Below are positions 44,112 through 58,939 of a DNA stretch of 64,000 nucleotides, piece after piece (positions within the stretch are counted from its first letter, which is position 1; the number at the start of each line of letters is the position of its first letter). The notes under the pieces are model-generated. The model searched no databases. It saw only the letters and a program-made list of their open reading frames with translations, and was not told the origin of the DNA. The stretch lies in assembly GCA_905221605.1 (NCBI GenBank), contig CAJNDS010002391.1, positions 1-64,000 on the forward strand, read 5' to 3'. Position numbers and translations under genes: made by a program. Source of the DNA: Symbiodinium natans (lineage: Eukaryota; Sar; Dinophyceae; Suessiales; Symbiodiniaceae).

Positions 44112-47100
44112 TCAGGCTCTGTCCCTCAACGCTCTTAGCTCGGTGGCAGCTTGCTGCTTCCTTTGGTGGGGTGTGTGGGAGTGAGAGGGGGTGAGATTGC
44201 CTATGGCTTTCTGCCTGCCTGATGCCCAGGGGGTGTCAAAGCGTTCGACGAACTTTGTGGAAAGCCTCCTCCATTCCCCTCGATCCTGTGCCACCTCCAC
44301 CCAGTTGTCCCCCCCTATGGTTGCAAGGTGGCGCTCTGGGTCAAGGTTCGGGTTGAAGCGTTTGGCATGTCTGGCCCCCCCCCGCTTTTTCTGCTCCCCC
44401 CTCCACCACTGCATGTTTTTCCATAGTGCAATTTGTTTGGTGGGCCCTTCTCCGCGTGCTATGTGCCCGGCCAATGACCAGGTGCGGTGAAGGGTGTGTG
44501 TGCTCCATCTTTGGACGTTGTGGTACTGAAGGGCGAGTCTGGCGAGGCGTAGGGTCCTGGTGTTCCACTCGGTCCAGCTTTCAGTGGGTCTTCGCCTGTG
44601 TCCCATCATTTGCCTCACCTGTCCCAGCTGTATGGCGTTTGCTTGGCGTAGCAAGGCGTCGTGCGCTGGCCATGTGGAGCATCCCCACAGGGCTGTGTTA
44701 CGGATGTATGTGTCGTGCAGCTGTAATCTGGCTTTGAGGGGGGTGGGTGCGCATAGGACTGGTTTGCGCATGTGGAAAGCCCGCCTAGCTCGTCCCCCCA
44801 TTTCTGCTGCTATCGCCGCTGTGGTGTTGTCGAAGCTGACAGGTGATCCCAGCACCGTAAGGATGGTGTCCCCCCCTTTGGCCGCCACCTCCTGCCCCCC
44901 TATGATGAAGGTTGTGGATTCCGTCTGGTTTGTTATGATGGCTGTCTTTCCTGGGTGGATGGAGAGCCCTTTCTTCTCCAGTCTGGTTTCAAGGTGGGTG
45001 AGCTGCGACTGCAGGTGGAGTTTGTTGTTGCTCCAGAGGTACGTGTCGTCCATGAAGGCTCCCCCATTGATAGGGCATTGGGGGTGCTGTGGTGCTCTCC
45101 CCGCTGCTTGCGTGGCCTCATCCAGTGTGTCTCCCACCAGTGAGGCGAACAGTTCGGGGCTGTCGGGGGAACCCTGGCGTACGCCATTTGTTTGTTGGAC
45201 CGGTGTGATCTTGTCCCCCACCGCCACCTGCAGTCCTCTTGCTTCGATGATTCCCAGCCACGCCCTCGCTTCCCATGGGTGCCCTCCCTTGCCACCCACC
45301 TTGTCCCTCACCATTTCCCCCAACGCCGGTTGGAGCACGGAGTCGAAAGCTTTCCGGATGTCGAGTTTGACGATGTAGGTGGGTTCCCCCCAATCTTTGG
45401 CCAGTCTGGCTACGCGGCGGAGAACCCAAATCAGCTCGACTGCTTGTCTCCCCGGTGCTGCCCATTGGAGTGTGCTGGTGGTGAGCTGCCCCCGACATCG
45501 CTGCAGGAGAAGCTGTGCGAACCATTTAAGGATGCTACTGCTGAGGGTGATGGGTCTTGTGTTCCCCCACGTGGAGGGTTGAGCGGTCTTGGGAAGGAGG
45601 ACTGTGATCCCCTCCGCGATTTCCGGTGGGATTTGCCCCATGTAGAGTATGTCATCCATGATCTCTTGTAGTGACTGGGTCCAAGTTTTGGTGGTGAGCA
45701 TTTGTTGCAAGGCTTCATGTGAGATGAGGTCCGGCCCGGTGCTTTTACGGGGTTGCCAGGTGGCTGTCGCCATTCTGAGCTCGGATTCCGTGAAGGGTCT
45801 CCACGGGGTGTGCTTGCATTGCTTGGTGAGTTCCCAGTGGATTTCCCCTATGGCTGTTCTGGTGGCTGTTGGGTCTGCTTTGGCGAAGACTCCTTGCATG
45901 TGTTCTTGTAGGTGCCGTTGCCACTCCGGGTCGTCCGTGAGGCAGTGTTCCCAGCGGCGTGTTTTGTGGAGGTGGTCAAGTGTGCGCATGGCTTTCCAGT
46001 TGTGTCTGCTGGCTTGTTCCACGAGGGATTGCTGCCACGCTTTGTGTTCCTGCTTCCTTTGTTTCTGTACACACTTCCAGGCTTGCCTCCTTTCTATGCC
46101 TGGGGGTAGGCTGTAGGCTTGGTGTCGCGCGGTTCTGAGTTCTGGGCTTTCGGTGTATGGGGCTGTTCTCCCCGTGCAGGGTTCGGTGATGGCTTTAGCC
46201 GTGGCTCGGACTCGTTCGTATAGCGTAGTGTGCCTGCCGGGTTCGGTGCAGTGTAGGTGGTGTTGGACGATGGGGGGGGCTCGTAGGCGACGTGCCCCCC
46301 AAGTCGTGGCATTGGGCTTGCATGGGTTCCCTGCCGGCAGTGTTGTGGAGATGGGCTCGTGATCCGAGCGGGCCAAGTCCCTGAGGTCCTCCACTTTGCA
46401 TGGTCCGAGGCGCCCTCCTTTGACCACAATGTAGTCTAGCCGCCTGGGCGACAGTGCCTGGTTGTAGGGGAAGTGGGACGGTTTGTGGAGCTCCTGAGGT
46501 GGAAGTCGAAAGGAGAGTTCCGCAAGGACATTGAGGATTGTGTCGCCTCTCCCCGTGTCTCCATATTGGGACGTGTTCCCTTCATGGAATGCCTCGTTGG
46601 CGTCCAGCCCGATGATGCATTTGGCTTGTTGGCATGCTTTGGCTTCGCCCCAGTGTCTAAGTTGTTGTTCCGCTGCTGCAATGGTGGCATTCCAGGGGAT
46701 ATGTCCAGACAGAATCCCCACTGTGCTTGTGTGGTGGTGGTGGTGGTGGTGTGGTGGCGGTGCTTCTGAAGGAAGGTGAAGGTGGAGTGTGGTGCTTATG
46801 CCTCCTTCGTGCAGTGCGGTGTGGTGATGCGTTCCCAGCGACAGCCGATAACAAATGGCGTTCCCTCGCCACGCTCCCTCGCACTTCCCATAGACGATTT
46901 TCCATCTCTCGTTTCCATCGAAATGCAGTCCGGCATCACAGATCACCTCTTGGACCAGGAGGACATGCAGATCCCTTAGGGATGGTGCCCCCGTGAGTGT
47001 TTCACAGAGGTCAAGTATATGTGGTACTTGTAGTCCCCCCACATTCCAGGATGCGAGCACGTATTGGCCCCCATCTGCTCGGTGTCTGCTTCGGTGAAAC

Positions 47101-47114
47101 TTTGGACCCCCCAA
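44112..47114 (-). CDS. retrotransposon ORF2: APE-type endonuclease + reverse transcriptase
   Basis: 1000 codons, in the same frame as ORF1 and directly after its TGA. Endonuclease motifs: ASWNVGGL, VLLVQEV, GNAICYR, GLDANEAF, RRLDYIVV and SDHEPI. Reverse transcriptase motifs: TGPDLISHEAL, NTRPITLSSSILKWFAQ, YIVKLDIRKAFDS, GVRQGSPDSPELFASLV and the active site AFMDD, then a C-terminal AGHIARGEG-containing region typical of these elements. The enzyme nicks target DNA and primes reverse transcription of the element RNA. There is no AUG between the ORF1 stop and the endonuclease; the first Met is near codon 380 (KAMRTL). The copy has no internal stop or frameshift in this ORF. Confidence 0.92.
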   Translation of the reverse strand: MGGPKFHRSRHRADGGQYVLASWNVGGLQVPHILDLCETLTGAPSLRDLHVLLVQEVICDAGLHFDGNERWKIVYGKCEGAWRGNAICYRLSLGTHHHTALHEGGISTTLHLHLPSEAPPPHHHHHHHTSTVGILSGHIPWNATIAAAEQQLRHWGEAKACQQAKCIIGLDANEAFHEGNTSQYGDTGRGDTILNVLAELSFRLPPQELHKPSHFPYNQALSPRRLDYIVVKGGRLGPCKVEDLRDLARSDHEPISTTLPAGNPCKPNATTWGARRLRAPPIVQHHLHCTEPGRHTTLYERVRATAKAITEPCTGRTAPYTESPELRTARHQAYSLPPGIERRQAWKCVQKQRKQEHKAWQQSLVEQASRHNWKAMRTLDHLHKTRRWEHCLTDDPEWQRHLQEHMQGVFAKADPTATRTAIGEIHWELTKQCKHTPWRPFTESELRMATATWQPRKSTGPDLISHEALQQMLTTKTWTQSLQEIMDDILYMGQIPPEIAEGITVLLPKTAQPSTWGNTRPITLSSSILKWFAQLLLQRCRGQLTTSTLQWAAPGRQAVELIWVLRRVARLAKDWGEPTYIVKLDIRKAFDSVLQPALGEMVRDKVGGKGGHPWEARAWLGIIEARGLQVAVGDKITPVQQTNGVRQGSPDSPELFASLVGDTLDEATQAAGRAPQHPQCPINGGAFMDDTYLWSNNKLHLQSQLTHLETRLEKKGLSIHPGKTAIITNQTESTTFIIGGQEVAAKGGDTILTVLGSPVSFDNTTAAIAAEMGGRARRAFHMRKPVLCAPTPLKARLQLHDTYIRNTALWGCSTWPAHDALLRQANAIQLGQVRQMMGHRRRPTESWTEWNTRTLRLARLALQYHNVQRWSTHTLHRTWSLAGHIARGEGPTKQIALWKNMQWWRGEQKKRGGARHAKRFNPNLDPERHLATIGGDNWVEVAQDRGEWRRLSTKFVERFDTPWASGRQKAIGNLTPSHSHTPHQRKQQAATELRALRDRA

Positions 47115-48128
47115 TCATAGGCCTTGGCGGATCCTCTCCCAGGTGCTCTGCACCGTGGCGGGTTCTTCGCGGAGGAGTCGTGCTACTTCTTGGAGATGGA
47201 TCCAGCCTGCCCCCGCGGTCGTGGTGTTGGGAGGGGCTGAGGCGGTGGCTGAGGCAATTTTGACCCCATTGAGCCACACTGTGCCCGTTGCAAACTCTGC
47301 TTCCACTCGCCGGGGATCTCCTCCATGTTCCAGTGCAAGTCGTTTGGCTTTTCCTGCGAGTTTAGCTTTGGCTCGGCGTTGTGGGCTTTGACTTAGGGCC
47401 AGCCAGAGCTTTTGGTGTCCCCCGTCTGCTTTTGCCCCCAGAATGAGGTTGGCGTTGCGGACTTTCTGGAGGGCATTCTGGATGCGCTGACGGTGTTGTT
47501 CTTCACTCTCGTCGTCCTTGGGGCGTATCGGGATGATGGCATACCCCCGTCGAATTCCGGGGACGAACGCCCCCCCCATGTCAATGTCGAGCCTGAGTTG
47601 ACTGGCTGTGTTCTGCGCGTTGTGGAGGGTCTCTGAGGCTGGTGTGTCTTCGGGCCATCCCCCCATGATGAGCGCAGGTTGGCGGCGTTCTTCTTCCCCC
47701 GAGGACGATCCCGATGTTCCTCCTCCCAGGGTGCCCCCATTCAGTTGCCCGAACTTCCCTTCAAGAAGGGTAAGCCTTTCCTTGAGTCGTTCTTGTTCTT
47801 GAGAGATCTCGTCCGTGGCGGTTTGCTGCTGCTGTTGGGCCTGGTCAATGCGGTGGATGGTCTGGGACTGCGCCGCGTGGAGAGCTTGGAGTTCTTGGAG
47901 GATGCGGGCAGTGTCCCCCATTTGGCTTCGTACTTCTGAGCGAACTTCCCCAAGGATTTCCATTTTGAGCTCCCGCCGTTCGGATCTCAGTTCCTCTTTG
48001 ATGGCTGCTCGGATGGCGTCCAGGGACAGGTCTTCTTTGTCTATCTTCCGCTTCGCCCCCGGGGAGCCGTCCAGGGTCGTTGCCTGTCCTGTTCCTCCTG
48101 CCCCCATTGTCTGGAGTAGGGTGGACAT
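47115..48128 (-). CDS. retrotransposon ORF1 protein
   Basis: 337 codons starting MSTLLQTMGAGGTGQATTLD. An N-terminal basic/acidic region and a long predicted coiled coil follow (EELRSERRELKMEILGEVRS and QQQQQTATDEISQEQERLKE). The C-terminal half holds GIRRGYAIIPIRPKDDESEE, RNANLILGAK and KLWLALSQSPQRRAKAK, suggesting an RNA-binding or chaperone role like L1 ORF1p. It ends GGC CTA TGA, and the next codon opens the endonuclease/RT frame without a shift. It is assigned as ORF1 from position, coiled coil and the neighbouring ORF2, not from sequence identity. Confidence 0.75.
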   Translation of the reverse strand: MSTLLQTMGAGGTGQATTLDGSPGAKRKIDKEDLSLDAIRAAIKEELRSERRELKMEILGEVRSEVRSQMGDTARILQELQALHAAQSQTIHRIDQAQQQQQTATDEISQEQERLKERLTLLEGKFGQLNGGTLGGGTSGSSSGEEERRQPALIMGGWPEDTPASETLHNAQNTASQLRLDIDMGGAFVPGIRRGYAIIPIRPKDDESEEQHRQRIQNALQKVRNANLILGAKADGGHQKLWLALSQSPQRRAKAKLAGKAKRLALEHGGDPRRVEAEFATGTVWLNGVKIASATASAPPNTTTAGAGWIHLQEVARLLREEPATVQSTWERIRQGL

Positions 48129-48165
48129 CTCGTTCTCGGTGTCCCTGCCAAGTCACGTTCTTTAC

Positions 48166-48379
48166 CGTGTACTTCCCCCTGGCGGAGTAGACGCCGATCA
48201 GGATCTGGCTATCCCCCTCCGAGTCGCAAAGGCCGCCGATCACGGTGGTGTAGCAGTTGTCAGTGTCCCCCGCACGCCTCAGGTAATGCAGGAGCGCGGC
48301 CAGCAGCGGTTGCCGTTGAGCTTCGATCCCCCCGGCAATGATGGTCCGAACCCCCGGCTGGAAGACGCGTAGGAGGCCC
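48166..48379 (-). CDS. 214-nt exon immediately upstream of the retrotransposon, unknown protein
   Basis: After an acceptor ending CTGAAG the frame reads LLRVFQPGVRTIIAGGIEAQ, then LLAALLHYLRRAGDTDNCYT, then TVIGGLCDSEGDSQILIGVY and SARGKYT, ending at a GTAAAG donor. ORF1 begins only 37 nt past that donor. Either the element sits in the following intron of a host gene, or this segment is an upstream ORF of the element. Codon endings are strongly G/C. No family is recognised. Confidence 0.6.
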
Positions 48380-48539
48380 CTTCAGGTAGTGGAGCTGGCT
48401 CTGCTATGCAGGCGGGGCGGCTGTTTTGTCAGCGGAGGCCCCCTTTCTCTCTCTCCCTTTCCTCTACCCCCCTTCTCTCACTTTCAGACTACAGGTGTTT
48501 TGATTGTTTGCCCACAGGACGGTGGGCTGGGGCTCGAGC

Positions 48540-48800
48540 CGCTTGAGCCAAAATGGCTACACTACTTCTCACTTCTCTCGGAGAAGGCTCGAAATCTCGA
48601 CAGTCTGAGTTTGGGCCCAGAAGCGGTGCCCAGGGAACGCTGCGACCTGCAGGCCCTGCCACTCCAGCTGGCCCTCAGAGCAAAGGACACAATAAAGGAC
48701 CCAATAGTGACACAACGATGCTCAGTGACTCTCCGTGGTCAAGAAGAACCCCACTGCACCCCTCGAAATTGATTCCCCTCTGTAAAACCCCTGTGGTGTA
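48540..48800 (+). other. plus-strand open segment, possible exon
   Basis: The plus frame LSLGPEAVPRERCDLQALPL with QLALRAKDTIKDPIVTQRCS has G/C-ending codons but no convincing splice sites. Flanking exons are on the minus strand, so this may be a shadow. Confidence 0.25.
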
Positions 48801-48843
48801 CCCTAACCCCTAACCCCTAACCAACCCCCTTCCCCCTTTTGGC

Positions 48844-48916
48844 CTTGAAGAGCGCGTACCCGTCCATCGGGGGGGCGCGGGAGGCGATGGGCGCGTAGAG
48901 GCCGGTGCTCGAGTCC
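48844..48916 (-). CDS. short exon, unknown protein
   Basis: Follows CTCTCAG, reads DSSTGLYAPIASRAPPMDGY and ALFK, and ends at a GC donor (GCCAAA). It lies just upstream of the 48.17-48.38 kb exon on the same strand. Confidence 0.55.
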
Positions 48917-49114
48917 CTGAGAGAGCAATGCTGAGGACATGAGCTCCGAGATCTTCTGAGCGGAAGCTCTCACAAAAACAAGAGCTTTTTTCTTTTGCAA
49001 GTGGGATTTTTTTTTTTTTTGTGCGGGGGGGGGGGGGGGGGGCGGTTCTTGGGGGGTTCCTTCGGTCCGTTCCTTCTGCCCTCAATGCCCGAAACAAGGC
49101 CCCCAAACCCATCC

Positions 49115-49215
49115 AAACCGTGGGCAGCTCGGGCCGCGGCGTCAGTGTGTGGTCCTGGTACTCGATGTGTTTCTTGCAAATCTGGCAGCGGGATGCCAAG
49201 CGGCAGGTGAGCCCG
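49115..49215 (-). CDS. Cys-containing exon, strand uncertain
   Basis: The minus frame reads CRLASRCQICKKHIEYQDHT and LTPRPEL with almost only G/C-ending codons. The plus frame over the same bases (VWSWYSMCFLQIWQRDAKRQ followed by GTGAGC) is nearly as good. Neighbouring exons favour minus. Confidence 0.38.
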
Positions 49216-49499
49216 GGGGATCTCCCAAAAATCCTCAACCCGAGACCCCAGACCACTGCCTCATAAACTTCTCAACTACAGACACGCACCCCGAAACTCC
49301 TCGAGAGTCAGGGGTCAGAAAGTGGAAGATGGTGGAAACTTTCAAAAGGGTCAAGAAGGGTGGGGAGCTTTGTTCTTCCCCACCTTCGTTTCGCTGTCGT
49401 AAGAAGCTGCCCTGCAGTCCTTCAGGTTTCAGGGTTTGAATCAGGCTGCTTGGAGGCTTAGAGTCTGAGAGTCTGGGGCTTGCAGGGGTTGGGACTGCG

Positions 49500-49770
49500 C
49501 GTTCTTCATAAACAAGCGTCAACCCTGTCCGGGACTCATCTACTCCGATGTTTTTAACCACGGCGGATCTTGCAGCTTCAGCGGACCTTCACATTACGGA
49601 CTTGGGAGAAATTCGTTCTCCCTGAGCGGCGAAGGGCGTCCTGATCCTGGCAGCAGCGCTGCTGGCCTCAGCTTCTGGAAGTCAGAGTATGAGCCCCAGG
49701 CCCCAGGGCTCTTGGGCTCTTGACATTTGCAAATCCGCTCAAACACGGCGCAGCGGTCGACGGAAAATCG
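49500..49770 (-). CDS. exon candidates, unknown protein
   Basis: ~49770-49610 reads DRCAVFERICKCQEPKSPGA then AWGSYSDFQKLRPAALL. ~49570-49500 reads VKNIGVDESRTGLTLVYEER before a GC donor. They continue the Cys-containing exon series just upstream. Confidence 0.42.
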
Positions 49771-49948
49771 GTAAATTGGAAACCAGAACAGCAAAATCGG
49801 AAACCAGAGCTGAATCGAAAATGAAAGCGGAACATTTCTGAGGCGGCCAGTTTCTGGCATGCTGCCTGATTCAGGCTGGTTTCTGACTCTTTCACTGATC
49901 CCTGACAGCCTTGTTTAGGCATCTGTTAAAAACCAAACGCCCGAAAGC

Positions 49949-50901
49949 CTGAGCCGAGAAGCATTCCTCCCAGGAGTTGTAGGTCTGCAGGCCATCAATC
50001 AAGTTCTCATCCGTAGCTTTGCCTCCAAGTGCATCGGGTGTCTAGGTCTCGCAACCCTCGAGCTCTGTCCTAAATACCCCCATAGCACCCAAATTCCCCA
50101 AAAAGACCCGGCCTGTCACGACTGTGCCCCAGGAGCAACCCAAGGCTTCGGAGCAGGCGGTGTCGTTGAACTTCCCGAGGACCTGGGGGCGGGGGGACGG
50201 GGGTGGGGGGCATCGGGCAGATCGCACTGAGTTTTCGCAATGCTCGCAATGTTGGGGGTTGGGGGCTTTGGGGGGCCGGCGGTGCAAGCCTTACGGCTCT
50301 CGTCCACAACCCTGAAACCCTGGAGCCCCGGAGCCCCCGCAGCCCCCGGAGCCCCCGGAGCCCCCGGAGCCCCCGGAGCCCTCTCACCTTTCCTTTCTGT
50401 AATCTGGTTGGGGTTTGTAGGATTCCAGGCTTGAGCTAACACCCAATGCCTAGGTCTTGGCCCCACCCCCGCGATGCTGGGCTGGCCGGCGCAAGGAAAT
50501 GGATAATCGTCCTCCAGGGGCTGGCGACGAAAGGGAAAACCACGTGCCGTGGGCATGCATGTCACCATAGACGATCCCTTCTGAGCATGCATGCAGGGGA
50601 TCCTATCCAAACGTTTAAGTATCGGGCATTGACGCCGCATCTCCTCAAAACCAGAGGTCGGCTAGTGCTCAGGGCATGAACCGCCCTGTAGAGTTCCCGT
50701 GGGTCTTTAGAGGGCTTGAAGAGCCGAGCCCCGATTAACCCCGGGCACCTCCATCATCTCTTCTGACTCGGTCTCGTTGCTCAAGTTCCCGTGGAAGGCG
50801 GTTCGGGTGCTATACTGGGCCTGGCACGAAAAACCATGCAGGTAGTGCCGGCCTGAGTCTGACCCGAAAACAACAACGTGGTTGTAAATCTCGTCTGTTG
50901 T
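49949..50901 (-). CDS. three phase-matched exons of an unknown, likely secreted Cys-containing protein
   Basis: Exon 50901-50740 (TTDEIYNHVVVFGSDSGRHY onward, with Asn-glycosylation-like NLSNET), exon 50182-50108 (VLGKFNDTACSEALGCSWGT; CCCCCAG acceptor, GT donor) and exon 50041-49949 (TPDALGGKATDENLIDGLQT then YNSWEECFSAQ, GC donor) all join in phase 0. Scattered Cys and glycosylation-like sites suggest an extracellular protein. No named family is recognised. Confidence 0.6.
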
Positions 50902-51072
50902 CTGCGACACTGGGTCTGATGTCGGACTCACGCCCCAGATTCAAATGAGCAGAATACCAGACATCACTTGATCACGAAAAAGTTATGCCTAAAACAGGCC
51001 GCATGACTGAATCCCCAACCCCCTAAACCCATCCCCAAACTCCTAAGCTGAAACCCTCAAGCAAGCCGACCA

Positions 51073-52155
51073 GGCCCGTATGCCCGTGACAGACAGCGTC
51101 GCGGAGGGCTCCATGACAGGTGTCTGCGGTGGACATTGGGATATTCGTGCTTTCTCGGGTGCATGGCGCTTCACTCTCATGGGTTGTCGGGTGGGTGCGG
51201 ACGTAGGTGGTGGCAAGATATATGGCCCTAAGCTCAGTCCTCAAGCGCCAAAGCCCAGAAAACGCAAACGCCGCATCTTTCCCCCCAAAGCCCGTTTCAT
51301 TGAACCCCAACGGATGCGGAATTGGAAGAACCCGAGACCAGATTCCCGTCCCCAAGGCCTTAAAGTCTCAGGGCCCAAGAAGGCCTCAAACTCCTGAAAG
51401 CCCTTCGAAGGCCCATCTCCCCCCCCCCTTTTTTCAGTTCGGCACCGATGGAGGCTCCGGACATTTGCACTTTGGGAGGTTCTCGGTTCCGGTCCTTGCA
51501 AGAGTCACGAGGCTCTGCCTCACCAGCTCTGCCTCACCAGCTCCAGGCTCCCCTTTCAAAACTGATGTGAAACTCTCGAAGAGGCTCAGAACTCAATGTT
51601 CCGGGCGCGCTTGCGGCGACGTCCGCCGAAGACAAACTTCTCAAAGCGGAAAAAAAGCCTACCGAAATTAATTATCACCTCCTGCCTGATGGCAGGCGAT
51701 GCACAGACGCGGAAAGTTTCCACCAAACCCGCTGAACCCTGCACGTGGGCCGTGTGGGACTTTGGAGGCTTCGGAAATCCTACCCATGATCCTTGTAGAG
51801 TGCCATCTACGGAGTGGAAACTCACCATGCCGTGTGGCTTCCCACACGCCCCGTTTCGGAGACTTGGGATCAAAGGAATCAAAGGACTCGCTAGTGAGTC
51901 CAACAGAATCCCGCATCACACACTGGAAAGCACCTCTTCAGGGGAGCCGGGTCTGAGCATCCCCGTGTGGTCCCAGGGCAAGGGCGCCCCACCATCCAGC
52001 GGCAGCAACCTGGGCTGGAAGGGATTTTGAGAACCCCTCAAGTTTCACTTCCCGGGCGTTGATTGAATTCGGAGTGTATTCGGAGTGTTTCTGGTTGAGG
52101 GGATTGGTCGATGTACTCGACGAAGTCGGTGTGGAGCATCGAGGATGTCGCAGAC
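51073..52155 (-). CDS. exon candidates upstream of the previous group
   Basis: ~52155-52105 reads SSMLHTDFVEYID (three frames open, this one with the best codon endings). ~51860-51600 reads GKPHGMVSFHSVDGTLQGSW, then QEVIINFGRLFFRFEKFVFG and a basic RRRKRARN stretch. ~51220-51075 reads YVRTHPTTHESEAPCTREST then STADTCHGALRDAVCHG. Splice bounds are not resolved. Confidence 0.42.
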
Positions 52156-52559
52156 GCGCGTTATACTTTTCAGGTGCTTCGGAGAAACGGGGATCTCGAG
52201 GTTCTGGGTCCGGGCGGCTGAGGGTGTGGGGCTGTGTCCATTTCGGGTGCAGGTGCTGGGTGTCAGTGTCAGGGGGCAGCACTCCAAAACAGCTTAGGGC
52301 AAGACTTTCTATAGACAAAAGCCGTTGTTAGACTTACGGAGGCCGGCTGCTGCTGCCTGTTCGCCCACTGCTCGCAAGAACTGTAGGCTACTCTGGGGTT
52401 GGGCAATCCAGTGATTCTCTGAGGTTACTCCAGGGCTAGGCACGGGTTGGGCACTCAATGGATTCTCTGGGGACACCCCGACATTGGGTTTCGGGACATG
52501 GGCGAGGAATAGACCAAGAGTGGAGCAGAGTTTAGGCTGGTTAAACTTGGCAACCCCAC

Positions 52560-53010
52560 ACCGAGGGTGGGGAACAAACACAGCCAAACAAAGCAAAGCA
52601 AGGCAAGGCAAAACAAAGCAAAGCAAAACAAAACAAAACCTCAATCGCAAATCAACAAGCGCAAGCGACAGACAACCAAGGATAAACAACCAACGACAAA
52701 CAACCAAGGACAAGGACGAGGACAAGAACAAGGACGAGGACGAGGACGAGGACAAGGTAAAACAAAAACAGGGGCTCCGCCAAACCACCATTTCTACCTG
52801 TACTTTCTACAACTGGCGGAAACAAGGACAGGGACCCTGTCTGTTGCCTTAACCCCAGCAATCACCACAGCAGCGGCAGCAGCTGCAGCAACAGCAACAG
52901 CAACGGCAAGATCAACTACGACAAAAAGCAGCAAAGGCAACAACGGCAACAACAACACCACCAGCAGCAACAGCGACAGCGACAGCGACAGCAACAGCAA
53001 CATCAGCGTC
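52560..53010. repeat. AAAGC/GGACAA repeats and (CAGCAA)n tract
   Basis: 52560-52770 is A-rich with AAGCAAAG, AAGGC and GGACGAGGACAA words. 52860-53010 is an irregular CAG/CAA/CGG trinucleotide tract. The long Lys/Asp- and Ser/Thr/Asn-rich plus ORF here is a product of these repeats. Confidence 0.8.
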
Positions 53011-53030
53011 AAGGAACTCTCTGGCCCTTG

Positions 53031-58565
<5,535 letters not shown>

Positions 58566-58566
58566 C

Positions 58567-58937
58567 CTGGGCTAGTTCTTGGAGCTCGTTCCTGCTCATG
58601 AGGCAAGCTTGATCATGAGTCGAGTTTTCGACGCCCAATTCAGACCAGAAGCATCGGAAAGGGAACACCAAGGCAGCCAGCTTGATGTCCTCTTCTTGGC
58701 ACTTTGGAGTTGAAGGTGGAAGCTTTGGATTCGGGATTTGCAGCACTGCAAAACCCCAAAGGCAGCCAATCAAAACCCAACTGTTGCAACATCCCCCCGC
58801 AGGACCCTCAAAGCCGAAACCCCAAAAGTTCTTGAAAATCTCAAGCTCTTGACGTCCGCGTCCTGCAGACGCTGAGACAGCTTCAGCTTCTTCTCGCCGG
58901 TTGACGCGTCGATCAGCTTTATGAGGAAGTTTTCGAC
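58567..58937 (-). CDS. two exons just upstream, possible N-terminus of the KamA gene
   Basis: Exon 58937-58848 follows TCTCTGCAG and reads VENFLIKLIDASTGEKKLKL then SQRLQDADVK. The next, starting at 58689, reads DIKLAALVFPFRCFWSELG with a likely GT donor. They lie directly before the KamA exons on the same strand. They could encode an N-terminal extension or the 3' part of a neighbouring gene. Confidence 0.5.
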
Positions 58938-58939
58938 CT

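Larger units (their letters stand above)
37300..48130 (-). mobile_element. non-LTR (LINE-type) retrotransposon with large downstream ORFs
   Basis: About 10.8 kb of co-oriented, essentially intron-free coding sequence, in sharp contrast to the mini-exon host genes on both sides. The order on the minus strand is ORF1 (coiled-coil plus possible RNA-binding), APE endonuclease and reverse transcriptase, then a Tyr-Pro-Ile-His repeat region and two overlapping low-complexity ORFs. The ends and target-site duplications were not determined. The downstream ORFs could belong to this element or to a second, adjacent element. Confidence 0.75.

Noticed and set aside
42518-44194. 558-codon Val-rich plus-strand ORF (and 405-, 358- and 282-codon neighbours)
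   Set aside because: They are antisense shadows of the GC-rich repeat ORFs on the minus strand, with Val/Gly/Cys bias and no domain.
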